From: Ruegeria arenilitoris
Lineage (GTDB): Bacteria; Pseudomonadota; Alphaproteobacteria; Rhodobacterales; Rhodobacteraceae
NCBI RefSeq assembly: GCF_013030265.1
Contig: NZ_WPZQ01000007.1
Coordinates: forward strand, 124,001 to 188,000
Reading direction: 5' to 3'
Length of the DNA stretch: 64,000 nt
Made by a program: the position numbers and the translations under genes. The stretch's first letter is position 1. Each line of letters begins with the position of its first letter. The notes under the pieces are model-generated. The model had not been told where the DNA came from. It did not search any database and saw only the letters and a program-made list of their open reading frames with translations. Shown here piece by piece: positions 26,453 through 36,608 of the stretch.

Positions 26453-27724
26453 TCAAGCTGATCTGTCGTCTGAATCGCGTTTGTTCAGCAGGCTAAGCGC
26501 GCCAAATGTCACCAGCGCACCCGAAAGCAGATACAGTCCTGCAGCCCACAGGCCGAATACTGCAGTCAGCCCGATTCCCACCAGGGGCGCAAAGGCTGCT
26601 CCGAAAATCCAGGACAGGTTCGTCGCCATAGCGGAACCGGAATAGCGGTATTTCTTCGGAAAGCGCTTTGGCACAATGGCGCTTGCCTGACCGTATGACA
26701 GGCCCAGCACGAGGAAGCCGAACAGGATATAGGCGTACGGATAATGGGCCAATGTTCCGATCAACAGGCTGAGCAGGACGATCAGAACCGTGCTGATTTT
26801 GATCACTGTGCGCCGGTTGTACATGTCCGCCAGAATGCCCGATGCAATCACTGTCAGGATCGCCAGCGTACCGCCAATCAACTGCACGGTCAGAACCTCG
26901 GTGATCTCGAACCGCTCATAGATGGCTGCGAATGCAAGCGGGAACACCGTGACCATGTGGAACAGCGCATAGCTGGCCAGAGGCAGGAAGGCCGAAAGCA
27001 GGATGGTTCTGCCCTCGTTCTGAACCAGCTCTTTCAGAGGTGCAGATTCCGTGACTTCTGGCTCAACGCCCAGATCGGCATTCAGCAACCGGACGCGAGC
27101 ATAGAGGGATACGACATTCACCGCCATTACTGCGAAGAATGCGAACCGCCAGCCCCACTTGATGAACTCTTCTTCTGTCAGAAAACCGTTGAGAACGAAG
27201 AATATCGAAGCGGCCACAACGAATCCGATAGGTCCGCCCAGTTGGGGTACCATGGCATAGAGGCCCTTGCGGTTTTTTGGCGCAGCGCTTTGTAGCTGCA
27301 GCGTCAATCCGTCCCAGGCGCCACCGAGTCCAAGACCCTGAAGAATGCGCAAAACAGCCAATAAAACAGGCGCGAGCCAGCCGATTTTCTCATATCCCGG
27401 CAGCAAACCGATGGCGACAGTGGACGTTCCCAGCAGCAAAAGCGCGAGTGACACCTTGCCGACCCGGCCTATTTTGTACTGCAAGGTTCGACCCAAAAGG
27501 CTTGCGACGGGGCGTGCGAGAAATGCGAGAGAAAAGATCGCAAATGACGCCAGCGTACCAGACAGCGGGTCGAGCATCGGAAAAAACAATTGGGGAAATA
27601 CCAGGGCCGAAGCGATAGCATAGACAAAAAATCCAAAGAAATCAGTTACTCGCGCCATGACGACGGTGGTGATCACCTCGTCAATCGTAGCTGAGTAGCG
27701 TGGTGTGTTATCAACGCTGGTCAT
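26453..27724 (-). CDS. MFS transporter, about 12 membrane helices
   Basis: A 423-aa inner-membrane protein of the major facilitator superfamily. It shows alternating hydrophobic helices; the loop after helix 2 is FLARPVASLLGRTLQYKIGRVGK, and GLGLGGAWDGLTLQL follows helix 4. These resemble the metabolite:H+ symporter branch, which imports carboxylates and betaines. ATG 27724 has CAGGAG just upstream and replaces a longer open frame starting at 27781. It is divergent from the cyo operon and shares its control region. Confidence 0.85.
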   Translation of the reverse strand: MTSVDNTPRYSATIDEVITTVVMARVTDFFGFFVYAIASALVFPQLFFPMLDPLSGTLASFAIFSLAFLARPVASLLGRTLQYKIGRVGKVSLALLLLGTSTVAIGLLPGYEKIGWLAPVLLAVLRILQGLGLGGAWDGLTLQLQSAAPKNRKGLYAMVPQLGGPIGFVVAASIFFVLNGFLTEEEFIKWGWRFAFFAVMAVNVVSLYARVRLLNADLGVEPEVTESAPLKELVQNEGRTILLSAFLPLASYALFHMVTVFPLAFAAIYERFEITEVLTVQLIGGTLAILTVIASGILADMYNRRTVIKISTVLIVLLSLLIGTLAHYPYAYILFGFLVLGLSYGQASAIVPKRFPKKYRYSGSAMATNLSWIFGAAFAPLVGIGLTAVFGLWAAGLYLLSGALVTFGALSLLNKRDSDDRSA

Positions 27725-27865
27725 GATATACTCCTGTCTCGAATGTTCGGGATACCCATCGTTCCCGGAGCACCAAGCCAAAGGTAATTCTGTGGGTCAT
27801 CATTTGTCGCATTGCACCACGACATAGAAAACAGCACAAGGGGCCTCGCAAGCAGAGGTACGTGA
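27725..27865. promoter_or_regulatory. divergent control region of the MFS gene and cyo operon
   Basis: This 141-bp region must hold both promoters. TGTCG (27805-27809) and CGACA (27820-27824) form an inverted repeat with a 10-nt spacer and could be a regulator site. GAGG at 27855-27858 is the cyoA ribosome-binding site. No clear -35/-10 pair was assigned. Confidence 0.35.
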
Positions 27866-28984
27866 ATGTCTCGCCAGCTTAGCAACTCTTCAGTCCAAAA
27901 CCGATCCAAGAGACGCAAGAAAATGAAGCGCGCATTTCCCGCGGCAGCATTGTTGTCGCTAATCGCACTGGCAGGGTGCGACATGGTTGTCCTCGATCCT
28001 TCCGGCGATGTCGCCGTTCAGCAGGCGGACCTGATTTTGTACTCAACGGTCCTGATGCTGATCGTGATCGTTCCGGTCATGGCGTTGACCGTATTCTTCG
28101 CATGGAAGTACCGCGAGTCGAATAAGGATGCGACGTATGAGCCGGACTGGGATCATTCGACCAGTCTTGAGATCATCATCTGGTCCGTGCCCTTGGCGAT
28201 CATCATCTGTCTTGCCGGGCTGACCTATGTCGCGACCCACAGGCTGGATCCATTTGAGCCGTTGAGGCGGATTTCAGCGGTTGAAGAGATCGACGAATCT
28301 GTCGAACCGATGGTGGTTCAGGTTTCGGCAATGGACTGGAAATGGCTGTTCATCTACCCGGAAGAGGGGATTGCCACTGTCAACGAAGTCGTTGCGATCG
28401 TGGACCGGCCGATCAAGTTCGAAATCACATCGACCACCGTTATGAATTCGTTCTTCGTGCCGGCGCTTGCAGGACAGATCTATGCCATGTCTGGTATGCA
28501 GACCGAGTTGAATGCGGTGATCAACGAAGCCGGCATTTATGACGGTTTCTCGGCCAATTACAGCGGCGAAGGTTTTTCGCAGATGCGCTTTAAGTTCCAT
28601 GGCAAGGATCAGGCAGATTTTGATGCCTGGGTTGAACAGGTGCGCGCGCAGGGAACCGAGTTGGACCGGGAATCACTCGCTCAACTGAACCAGCCCAGCA
28701 TTTCCCACCCTGTGACCTACTACAACACGGTCGAAGACGGATTGTGGGACAAGATCGTCAATCTGTGCATCGAGGATGATACGCTTTGCCTCAATGACAT
28801 GATGATGGTGGATGCCTTGGGCGGTGGTGGCCTTGAGGGGCTTTGGAACCGTGAAATGTTCCGTGGCATCTGCTCGGCCGATGACCCCGGTGCGCTGATG
28901 GCGATGATCCGTCCCGAAATGCGCATCCGCGAAGACGAAATTATCACTGCGATGACGCTGGTTCCCCCGGCGGCCGCGAACTGA
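27866..28984 (+). CDS. cyoA: cytochrome bo3 ubiquinol oxidase subunit II
   Basis: A 372-aa membrane-anchored subunit. A lipoprotein signal ends in LAGC, so it is likely lipid-anchored. Two transmembrane helices follow, then a periplasmic cupredoxin domain. The loop that binds CuA in cytochrome c oxidases reads SANYSGEGFSQM and lacks the Cys ligands, which identifies a quinol oxidase. ATG 27866 has a good GAGG site; ATG 27923, which starts directly at the signal peptide (MKRAFPAA), is an alternative. Confidence 0.93.
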   Translation: MSRQLSNSSVQNRSKRRKKMKRAFPAAALLSLIALAGCDMVVLDPSGDVAVQQADLILYSTVLMLIVIVPVMALTVFFAWKYRESNKDATYEPDWDHSTSLEIIIWSVPLAIIICLAGLTYVATHRLDPFEPLRRISAVEEIDESVEPMVVQVSAMDWKWLFIYPEEGIATVNEVVAIVDRPIKFEITSTTVMNSFFVPALAGQIYAMSGMQTELNAVINEAGIYDGFSANYSGEGFSQMRFKFHGKDQADFDAWVEQVRAQGTELDRESLAQLNQPSISHPVTYYNTVEDGLWDKIVNLCIEDDTLCLNDMMMVDALGGGGLEGLWNREMFRGICSADDPGALMAMIRPEMRIREDEIITAMTLVPPAAAN

Positions 28985-29017
28985 CCTGAAACGAATAAGA
29001 ACTGGAAAGATAACGCT

Positions 29018-31051
29018 ATGTCGCTATCTCACGAAGTCGCTGACGGTATCGCCCTTGTTTCGGGTGTGGACCCATTCTGGGGCAAGCTGTCCTGGGGCGT
29101 GTTTCCCTTCTACGAGCCGATCGTGCTGGTCACGTTCATCGTTGTCATGCTCGGCGGTTTGGCCGTTGTCGGAGCGCTGACCTACTATCGCCTTTGGGGT
29201 TATCTCTGGAAGGAATGGTTTACCAGCATCGACCATAAGAAGATCGGGATCATGTACATGGTTCTGGGTCTGATCATGTTGCTGCGTGGCTTTGCGGATG
29301 CGCTGCTGATGCGGGGTCATCAGGCCATCGCCGCCAGTGGAGGCGAGGGTTATCTGAACGCGCACCACTACGACCAGATCTTCACCGCCCATGGCGTTAT
29401 CATGATCTTTTTCGTGGCGATGCCCTTTGTAACCGGCTTCATGAACTACGTTATGCCGCTGCAGATCGGCGCGCGCGATGTGGCCTTTCCGTTCCTGAAC
29501 AACCTCAGCCTTTGGCTGACCATCTCGGGTGCGGTCCTGATTATGCTGTCGCTGTTTGTGGGTGAGTTCTCGACTGCGGGCTGGCTGGCCTATGCGCCTT
29601 TCTCGGGGCTCGAATACAGTCCGAGCGTCGGCATGGACTATTACCTCTGGTCGCTGAACATTGCCGGGATCGGGACAACTCTGTCAGGCATCAACCTTGT
29701 GGTAACGATCATCAAGATGCGCGCGCCGGGTATGACACTGATGAAGATGCCGGTCTTTGTCTGGACGACCCTGTGTACCAACATTCTGATCGTTGTGACC
29801 TTCCCTGTTTTGGCCGCAACGTTGGCACTGCTGACGGCGGACCGCTATCTGGGTACCCATTTCTTTACCAATGATCTGGGCGGCAATCCGATGATGTATG
29901 TGAACCTCATCTGGATTTGGGGTCACCCCGAGGTCTACATCCTGATCCTGCCCATCTTTGGAATATTCTCGGAAATCGTACCGACCTTCACCGGCAAGCG
30001 GCTGTTCGGTTATACCTCGATGGTTTATGCGACCTGCGTGATCATGGTGCTCAGCTATATCGTATGGCTGCACCATTTCTTCACCATGGGGGCAGGGGCC
30101 AACGTGAACGCCTTCTTTGGTATTACAACTATGATCATCTCGATCCCGACCGGGGCCAAGATCTTCAACTGGTTGTTCACCATGTACAAAGGCCGCATCC
30201 GGTTCGAGACCCCGATGCTGTGGGTCATGGGCTTTATGCTGACCTTCGTGATTGGCGGTATGACCGGCGTTCTGCTGGCGGTGCCCCCAGCAGACTACGT
30301 ACTGCATAACTCGCTGTTCCTGATCGCGCATTTCCACAATGTGATCATCGGCGGCGTAGTATTCGGTATCTTTGCTGGCATCATCTACTGGTGGCCCAAA
30401 GCGTTCGGATTCAAGCTGGAGCCATTCTGGGGCAAGGTCAGTTTCTGGTGCTGGCTGATCGGGTTCTATCTGGCCTTCATGCCGCTTTACGTGCTGGGCC
30501 TGATGGGTGTGACCCGCCGTATCAGTCAGTTCGAGACCACCTTCTATTCGGTCTATTTCGTGATCGCTCTGGTTGGCGCGTTGTTCGTTGCAGCAGGTAT
30601 CGCGGCGTTCCTGGTGCAGATTTATGTCTCTATCCGCAATCGTGATGCGCTGCGCGATGTCACGGGCGATCCGTGGAATGGACGTACGCTGGAATGGTCG
30701 ACCTCTTCACCACCGCCTTACTACAACTTCGCCTTCACGCCGCGTGTCTATGAGCTGGACGCCTTCACTCAGATGAAGCGCGAAGGGTTCGTGCGACCCA
30801 CCGATGGGTTCGTTCCGATCCACATGCCGCGCTATACGGCCACAGGCGTTGTTATGGCCGGGTTCCTGACCGTCATGGGCTTTGCTTTGATCTGGCATAT
30901 CTGGTGGCTGGCGGCTGTCAGTTTCGCTGCGACGCTGGTCTATGGCATCGGTCATACGTTCAACTACGACCGCGACTACTATGTCCCGGCAGATGAAGTG
31001 AAGGGTATCGAAGACCAGCGGACACAACTGCTGGCGGGGGCTGCGGAATAA
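29018..31051 (+). CDS. cyoB: cytochrome bo3 ubiquinol oxidase subunit I
   Basis: A 677-aa heme-copper oxidase core with about 15 membrane helices. Visible ligands: a low-spin heme His in [13 protein letters not shown], the CuB His with cross-linked Tyr in [12 protein letters not shown], the HH pair in WLHHFFTMG, and the two heme His in HFHNVIIGG. The length is typical of CyoB. It reduces O2 to water with quinol electrons and pumps protons. The stop overlaps the cyoC start by one base. Confidence 0.96.
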   Translation: MSLSHEVADGIALVSGVDPFWGKLSWGVFPFYEPIVLVTFIVVMLGGLAVVGALTYYRLWGYLWKEWFTSIDHKKIGIMYMVLGLIMLLRGFADALLMRGHQAIAASGGEGYLNAHHYDQIFTAHGVIMIFFVAMPFVTGFMNYVMPLQIGARDVAFPFLNNLSLWLTISGAVLIMLSLFVGEFSTAGWLAYAPFSGLEYSPSVGMDYYLWSLNIAGIGTTLSGINLVVTIIKMRAPGMTLMKMPVFVWTTLCTNILIVVTFPVLAATLALLTADRYLGTHFFTNDLGGNPMMYVNLIWIWGHPEVYILILPIFGIFSEIVPTFTGKRLFGYTSMVYATCVIMVLSYIVWLHHFFTMGAGANVNAFFGITTMIISIPTGAKIFNWLFTMYKGRIRFETPMLWVMGFMLTFVIGGMTGVLLAVPPADYVLHNSLFLIAHFHNVIIGGVVFGIFAGIIYWWPKAFGFKLEPFWGKVSFWCWLIGFYLAFMPLYVLGLMGVTRRISQFETTFYSVYFVIALVGALFVAAGIAAFLVQIYVSIRNRDALRDVTGDPWNGRTLEWSTSSPPPYYNFAFTPRVYELDAFTQMKREGFVRPTDGFVPIHMPRYTATGVVMAGFLTVMGFALIWHIWWLAAVSFAATLVYGIGHTFNYDRDYYVPADEVKGIEDQRTQLLAGAAE

Positions 31052-31689
31052 TGACGGATACAAGTACGGATCAGCCGAAAGAATTCTTCGTCATCGAAGA
31101 TCCCCATCACGGGGACGATCACGAAGAGCATCACGAAAACGGAACCATGCTTGGGTTCTGGATCTATCTGATGAGCGATTGCCTGATCTTCGGCATTCTC
31201 TTCGCAACCTACGCTGTTCTGGGCCGCAACTATGCGGCCGGTCCGGCCCCTGTCGACCTGTTCGATATCGAGATGATTTTGGTCGCCACCTTTGCGCTGC
31301 TCTTCTCGTCGATCACGTACGGGTTCGCTGTTCTGAGGATGGAGATGGATGACCTGCGCGGCACTGTTCTTTGGCTGATCGTCACAGGACTTTTTGGCGC
31401 AGGGTTCCTGTATCTGGAAATCGAAGAGTTCAAGCACCTTTGGCACATCGGTGCGACCCCGATGGCAAGTGCCTTCCTGTCGTCGTTCTTCATTCTGGTG
31501 GGCACGCACGGTCTGCACGTTCTGGGTGGCAGTATCTGGTTGCTCGTGCTTCTGGCTCAGCTGGGCCAGCATGGACTGACCCATGAAAACAAGCGGCGGG
31601 TCATGTGCCTGTCCCTTTTCTGGCACTTCCTCGATCTGATCTGGATCGGTGTCTTTTCCTTGGTCTACCTGACGGGGGTCCTGCTATGA
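31051..31689 (+). CDS. cyoC: cytochrome bo3 ubiquinol oxidase subunit III
   Basis: A 212-aa subunit with five membrane helices, starting with a polar, His-rich N-terminal tail and then GFWIYLMSDCLIFGILFATY. It stabilises the oxidase core. The stop overlaps the cyoD ATG. Confidence 0.93.
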   Translation: MTDTSTDQPKEFFVIEDPHHGDDHEEHHENGTMLGFWIYLMSDCLIFGILFATYAVLGRNYAAGPAPVDLFDIEMILVATFALLFSSITYGFAVLRMEMDDLRGTVLWLIVTGLFGAGFLYLEIEEFKHLWHIGATPMASAFLSSFFILVGTHGLHVLGGSIWLLVLLAQLGQHGLTHENKRRVMCLSLFWHFLDLIWIGVFSLVYLTGVLL

Positions 31690-32042
31690 GCGATCACGCA
31701 AAAGGGGCCGGCGGCACCTTCAAATCCTATGTCATCGGCTTCCTGCTTTCCGTCGTACTGACTCTGATCCCGTTCTGGATCGTACTAGGTGATGTGATGG
31801 ACAATACGGCCTGGGCTGTTGCGATCATCTTCACGCTGGGCGCGGCACAGATGCTGGTGCACATTCATTACTTTCTGCACGTTACCCTGAAGGCCGAGGA
31901 GGGGTGGCAGGCAATGTCGCTTGGCTTGACGGTGTTGCTGCTGGTCATTGTCCTCGCGGGGTCGATCTGGGTCATGTTCAATCTGGATGCCAACATGATG
32001 CCCGCACATGAACAGATCGAGCGGGTTCGCAACCTGCCATGA
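31686..32042 (+). CDS. cyoD: cytochrome bo3 ubiquinol oxidase subunit IV
   Basis: A 118-aa subunit with three membrane helices (VIGFLLSVVLTLIPFWIVL first; HIHYFLHV between). The frame is open from 31605, but ATG 31686 overlaps the cyoC stop (ATGA) and gives the normal CyoD length. It overlaps the SURF1 gene in the same way. Confidence 0.9.
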   Translation: MSDHAKGAGGTFKSYVIGFLLSVVLTLIPFWIVLGDVMDNTAWAVAIIFTLGAAQMLVHIHYFLHVTLKAEEGWQAMSLGLTVLLLVIVLAGSIWVMFNLDANMMPAHEQIERVRNLP

Positions 32043-32746
32043 GCGATCAAAATACCGCCCGACGGCCCGGATGGGTGACCGTGCTGCTGTTGGGGCTGTC
32101 GGCGGTGTTGATTGTTGTCTTTGTTTTGCTGGGCAACTGGCAGATGCGGCGGCTGGCCTGGAAAGTAGAGCTAATCGAAGCTGTTGAAAGCCGGGCCTTT
32201 GGTGAACCGGCCGCGCTGCCTGATGTATTCGATCCAGACCAGCATGCCTATTTGCGTGCCTCTGTTGATGGTCAATTCCCGACGACTGGCGCGATATTGG
32301 TCAAGGCGGTTACCGAATTGGGGCCCGGATTCTGGGTCATGTCACCGATGACAACAGACAAGGGGGTGCTGTGGGTCAATCGTGGTTTTGTTTCGTCAGA
32401 TCAGAAGCAACCCGAGAACTGGGTTGAAACGGATTCCCGCATAATCGGATTGTTGCGCCCGACTGAGCCCGAGGGCACGTTGTTGGAGCGCAATGATCCG
32501 GGATATGACCGTTGGGTTTCGCGCGATACGCTGGCAATGTCCAAGGCTCTGGGACTTGGCGATACGCTGCCCTATTTCATCGACGCAGAACATGCAGGTG
32601 CGCCCGAGGCATGGCCTCGCGGTGGTCTTACCATCGTCAAGTTCAGAAACACGCATCTGTCCTATGCGTTGACCTGGTACGCGATGGCGGTCCTTTTTGC
32701 CGCTGCTTTGGTCTACGTTATACGCTCGGGCCGGTCCGAGAAGTAG
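32039..32746 (+). CDS. SURF1-family oxidase assembly protein
   Basis: A 235-aa protein with a membrane helix at each end and an intermembrane domain, the SURF1 layout (GNWQMRRLAWK near the first helix; NTHLSYALTWYAMAVLFAAALVYV at the end, read as two parts). SURF1 proteins help insert heme into heme-copper oxidases. It takes the place where cyoE (heme O synthase) stands in other cyo operons, so heme O must come from a gene elsewhere. It ends 7 bp from the convergent ABC ATPase gene; no terminator is seen. Confidence 0.88.
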   Translation: MSDQNTARRPGWVTVLLLGLSAVLIVVFVLLGNWQMRRLAWKVELIEAVESRAFGEPAALPDVFDPDQHAYLRASVDGQFPTTGAILVKAVTELGPGFWVMSPMTTDKGVLWVNRGFVSSDQKQPENWVETDSRIIGLLRPTEPEGTLLERNDPGYDRWVSRDTLAMSKALGLGDTLPYFIDAEHAGAPEAWPRGGLTIVKFRNTHLSYALTWYAMAVLFAAALVYVIRSGRSEK

Positions 32747-32753
32747 AGCAAAC

Positions 32754-33749
32754 CTAGAGCCTCAGCCCGTCAGTGCCGAAGGTCAGCGTATTGCCTGCTT
32801 CAAAATTGATGCCAACTTCACTGCCCGGGGACACATCGTGCTGGCCAAACGCGCGCACGGTGAAGGGTTTATCCGTACCGATATTCACCAGAACGTTGGT
32901 GTCTGCGCCCAGGTTTTCGACATGCACAACAGTTCCTGACAGCGGCCCGGTTGCGCCGAGTTGAGCGTATTCAGGGCGTATCCCAACTACGGTATTGGTG
33001 CTGCCGCCAATCATGTCGCCCGGTACGAAATTCATGGCCGGAGAGCCGATGAACTCGGCCACAAAACGATTGGCGGGGTTGTTGTACAGCTCCATCGGGC
33101 TGCCGATCTGTTCGACTCTGCCATCCCGGAGAACCACGATCTTGTCCGCAAGCGTCATCGCCTCGGTCTGATCGTGGGTCACGTAGATCATGCTGGCACT
33201 GATCTGTCGGTGCAGATTGGCAATTTCGACCCGTGTGTTCAGGCGGAGCGCCGCATCCAGATTTGAGAGGGGTTCGTCGAAAAGGAACAGTTTCGGATTC
33301 CGCACGATCGCGCGACCGATTGCAACCCGCTGGCGCTGACCACCGGACAGTTCGGCTGGGCGGCGTTCCAGATACGGTTTCAGAGACAGCATCCTGCTGG
33401 CCTCGGTGATGCGACGGTCAATCTCACTCTTCGGATGTCTGGCCTGTTTGAGACCCAGCGCCATGTTGCCCCGGACCGTCAGGTGGGGGTAGAGCGCATA
33501 TGACTGGAACACCATGGCAATGCCGCGCTTGGCAGGCGGTGTGTCATTGACCCGTTCCCCGTCGATTTCGACAGTGCCCGATGTCGCATCCTCCAATCCC
33601 GCGATTACGCGCAGGAGCGTAGATTTACCGCAGCCCGAAGGACCGACGAATACGACGAATTCGTTTTCCTCAACGGTCAGGTCGATGTTTTTCAGGACCT
33701 CCACCTGGCCGAAAGACTTGCACACATTGCTCAGAGTCAGTGCGGTCAC
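32754..33749 (-). CDS. sugar ABC importer ATP-binding subunit (MalK/UgpC type)
   Basis: A 331-aa ATPase: Walker [11 protein letters not shown]-loop MVFQSYALYPH, signature LSGGQRQR, Walker [13 protein letters not shown], switch YVTHDQTEA. The C-terminal TOBE domain contains VVGIRPEYA. It is the last gene of the six-gene minus-strand operon that starts with murQ. Confidence 0.92.
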   Translation of the reverse strand: MTALTLSNVCKSFGQVEVLKNIDLTVEENEFVVFVGPSGCGKSTLLRVIAGLEDATSGTVEIDGERVNDTPPAKRGIAMVFQSYALYPHLTVRGNMALGLKQARHPKSEIDRRITEASRMLSLKPYLERRPAELSGGQRQRVAIGRAIVRNPKLFLFDEPLSNLDAALRLNTRVEIANLHRQISASMIYVTHDQTEAMTLADKIVVLRDGRVEQIGSPMELYNNPANRFVAEFIGSPAMNFVPGDMIGGSTNTVVGIRPEYAQLGATGPLSGTVVHVENLGADTNVLVNIGTDKPFTVRAFGQHDVSPGSEVGINFEAGNTLTFGTDGLRL

Positions 33750-33750
33750 G

Positions 33751-34779
33751 TTACGTCTCCTTCAGGTCGACCGGCTGGCCGGTTCTTATGCTTTGATCGG
33801 CTGCAAGGCAGATGCGCAGGGATTGCACCGCGTCGCTCATGTGGCGGGTCAGGTCGATATCATCGGCAATGGCTTTCAGCATGTAAGCCTGTTCCGCATC
33901 GCAGAGTTCCTGATGGCCGGGTTCGCCTTCCATTTCGATCAGGGTATCTCCGCCAGGTTTGTGCACCAGAATGCCACCCACTTTGGTATGGCCGTCCACG
34001 TCGTCTGAATCGCCCTTGTTGCCTTCGGTGATCGATACAGCACCGTTGGGTGAAACGATGTCTTTCACGAAAAACGCGGTTTCCGACATCATTGGCCCCC
34101 AGCCGGCCTCGTACCAACCAACGGAGCCATCCTCAAAGACCACCTGGAACTGGCCATAATTGTACATGTCGGGTGCGATCTCATCCGACAGCCGCAGACC
34201 CATTCCGTTGACGCGAACGGGCATGGCGTCGGTGATTTGACACATCACATCGACATAGTGGACACCGCAATCAACGATGGGAGAGGTGGTCTGCATCAGA
34301 GCCTTGTGCGTCTCCCAGGTCGGGCCGGTCGATTGTTGGTTCAGATTGAGGCGGAAAACATAGGGACCACCCAGATCACGGGCTTCGGAGATCAGCCGCA
34401 TCCAGGACGGATGGTGACGCAGGATGTAGCCGATGACCAGTTTGCGATTGGTCTCAACCGCCTTGTCCACGACGCGACGGGCATCTTCAACTGTAGTTGC
34501 CAGCGGCTTTTCCACGAATACATGCGCCCCGGCCTCCATGGCTGCGCAGGCGAAATCGGCATGGCTGTCGGAGTAGGTGGCTATCACGGCCAGGTCCGGC
34601 TTGGTTTCGGCCAGTGCCGTATGGAAGTCTGTATAGACCGGGTATGACTGCAGGTCAGCGTGATCGACCGTACCGGATCGGTTCACCAGCCCAACGATTA
34701 TAGCGTCAGCGTGATGGTGATGCGCCAGCGCATGGCTCAGCCCCATGTTGCCCAGACCTGCGATGAGAACCCGGATCAT
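33751..34779 (-). CDS. Gfo/Idh/MocA-family oxidoreductase within the amino-sugar importer operon
   Basis: A 342-aa NAD(P)-dependent enzyme: Rossmann motif AGLGNMGLSHA (residues 7-17) and EKPLA near residue 94, the family's catalytic Lys. The C-terminal domain includes DCGVHYVDVM, the usual His-containing stretch. It lies between permease and ATPase genes, overlapping the permease stop by ATGA. It may oxidise or epimerise the imported sugar before phosphorylation, for example a 3-keto or anhydro form. The substrate is inferred. Confidence 0.87.
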   Translation of the reverse strand: MIRVLIAGLGNMGLSHALAHHHHADAIIVGLVNRSGTVDHADLQSYPVYTDFHTALAETKPDLAVIATYSDSHADFACAAMEAGAHVFVEKPLATTVEDARRVVDKAVETNRKLVIGYILRHHPSWMRLISEARDLGGPYVFRLNLNQQSTGPTWETHKALMQTTSPIVDCGVHYVDVMCQITDAMPVRVNGMGLRLSDEIAPDMYNYGQFQVVFEDGSVGWYEAGWGPMMSETAFFVKDIVSPNGAVSITEGNKGDSDDVDGHTKVGGILVHKPGGDTLIEMEGEPGHQELCDAEQAYMLKAIADDIDLTRHMSDAVQSLRICLAADQSIRTGQPVDLKET

Positions 34780-35615
34780 TTGACCGCCCCCGAAGTAATG
34801 CCGCGGATCAGTTGTCGCGAGAAGATGACATACAGAACCATCACCGGCAGGATTGCCATGCTGAGCGCGGACAGAACCGCGTTCCAGTCGGTGACGAACT
34901 GTCCGATGAAGACCTGGCTGCCCAGCGTCAGCGTTTTGGTTTCCTCAGCAGGGGCCAGGATCAGTGGGAACCACAGATCGTTCCAGATCGGGATCATGTT
35001 GAACACGGCCACGGTCGCCATCGCAGGACGCACCAGTGGCAGAACCAGCCGGAAGAAGATCGTATACTCGCTGAGCCCGTCAATGCGGCCGGCGTTTTTG
35101 AGATCATCGCTGACCTGGCGCATGAATTCGGAAAGGATGAAGACGGCCAGCGGCAGACCTTGTGCGGTATAGACGAGGATCAGCGCCATCAGCGTGTTTA
35201 CCAGCCCCGTCGCCACCATCATGTCGAGGATCGCAACTGTACCGATGCGGATCGGGATCATAATTCCCAACGCCAGGTAGAGCCCCATCAGAGTGTTGCC
35301 TTTGAACCGGTATTCGCTGAGCGCGAATGCCGCCATCGCTCCGAACAGAAGGATGAAGAACAACGACGCTACGGTCACAATCATCGAGTTCTGGAAATAC
35401 AGGAAGAAATCACCCTGTTTCATCACCGTCTGATAACCGATCATCGAGAATGTTTCGGCATCCGGCAGGGCCAGCGGTTCACGAAAGATCGCCTTTCGGG
35501 ATTTGAAGCTGTTGATCACGATCACAAAGACCGGGAATAGCGCGATCAGCGTGTACAGGATCAGCGCGCCATGCATGGCAGCGATGTTGAAGGGGTTTCT
35601 GCGGGCTTTGTTCAT
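34776..35615 (-). CDS. sugar ABC importer permease (MalG/UgpE type)
   Basis: A 279-aa protein with six membrane helices. The EAA loop is AGRIDGLSEYTIFFRLVLPL. The second half of the membrane channel; its partner is the gene at 35629-36543, with 13 bp between them. Confidence 0.9.
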   Translation of the reverse strand: MNKARRNPFNIAAMHGALILYTLIALFPVFVIVINSFKSRKAIFREPLALPDAETFSMIGYQTVMKQGDFFLYFQNSMIVTVASLFFILLFGAMAAFALSEYRFKGNTLMGLYLALGIMIPIRIGTVAILDMMVATGLVNTLMALILVYTAQGLPLAVFILSEFMRQVSDDLKNAGRIDGLSEYTIFFRLVLPLVRPAMATVAVFNMIPIWNDLWFPLILAPAEETKTLTLGSQVFIGQFVTDWNAVLSALSMAILPVMVLYVIFSRQLIRGITSGAVK

Positions 35616-35628
35616 GATCCCATCCCCC

Positions 35629-36543
35629 TCAGAACTGATACCGGCGGATACGGGTCTGTATCAGGAACAGGTAGATGCAGACTCCGGTCAGGATGATCGC
35701 GAACATGCCCGTTGCAATTGCCGATCCCATATGCGGATCACCCAGTTGCAGCTGGAAGCCGAAGAAGGTGCGGTACATGAAAGTGCCCAGAATATCGGTT
35801 GAGAAATCTGGCCCCGCAAGCGCGCCCTGTGCAGCATAGATCAGGTCGAATGCGTTGAAGTTACCGACAAAGGTCAGGATCGAGATGATGCCGATCGATG
35901 GCAGGATCAGCGGGAGTTTGATTTTCCAGAAGGCGGCCATTCCGGTGATGCCCTCGACCTCGGCGGCCTCAAGAATTTCTTCGGGGATCGACAGTAGCGC
36001 GGCATAGATCAGCATCATTGGTATCCCGATGAATTGCCAGACCGAGACCAGCGCGAGTGTTGTCAGAGCGTACTCCTCTTTCCCCAGCCAAGGGGCGTAG
36101 AGGGACTTGAGGCCAACCGCAGCCAGCATATCCGGCGCGATGCCCCAGATCGGGGACAGGATCAGCTTCCATGCAAATCCGACGATTACAAAGGACAGGA
36201 TTGTCGGGATGAAGATGGCTGAACGGTAGAAAGCGGCAAAACGCAATCGTGGATGGCTGAGCATCGCGGCCAATGCAATTCCGATTGGATTTTGCACCAG
36301 CATATGGATGAAGAAGAACCAGAAGTTGTTACCCAATGCGTTCCAGAAGGATTCAGACCACAGTGGGTCGCCAAACAGGGTACGGAAATTGTCGAGGCCA
36401 ACAAACACGCGGGTCTGGTCAACTTCGGTGTAAAGCGCCAACCGCAGCGTATTGAACAGTGGAAAGACCATGACGGCCGAGTAAACCAGCACAGCAGGTG
36501 CCAGAAAAACCACGATGTGCCATTTGATCCGGCTATTGCCCAT
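35629..36543 (-). CDS. sugar ABC importer permease (MalF/UgpA type)
   Basis: A 304-aa permease with about six helices, starting with a short cytoplasmic tail and VVFLAPAVLVYSAVMVFPL. The EAA loop is EAAEVEGITGMAAFWKIKLPL. It is preceded by a stem-loop that separates it from the binding-protein gene. Confidence 0.9.
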   Translation of the reverse strand: MGNSRIKWHIVVFLAPAVLVYSAVMVFPLFNTLRLALYTEVDQTRVFVGLDNFRTLFGDPLWSESFWNALGNNFWFFFIHMLVQNPIGIALAAMLSHPRLRFAAFYRSAIFIPTILSFVIVGFAWKLILSPIWGIAPDMLAAVGLKSLYAPWLGKEEYALTTLALVSVWQFIGIPMMLIYAALLSIPEEILEAAEVEGITGMAAFWKIKLPLILPSIGIISILTFVGNFNAFDLIYAAQGALAGPDFSTDILGTFMYRTFFGFQLQLGDPHMGSAIATGMFAIILTGVCIYLFLIQTRIRRYQF

Positions 36544-36566
36544 GTCATGCCTCGAGAGTTCAGGTT

Positions 36567-36590
36567 GGCTCCGGCCTGACAGCCGGAGCC
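36567..36590 (-). terminator. stem-loop between binding-protein and permease genes
   Basis: GGCTCCGGC (36567-36575) and GCCGGAGCC (36582-36590) form a perfect 9-bp stem with a 6-nt loop. There is no T-run. Such a hairpin after a binding-protein gene usually protects the upstream mRNA and lowers expression of the permeases. Confidence 0.65.
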
Positions 36591-36608
36591 ATTGGTGTCG
36601 TGAGTGGT

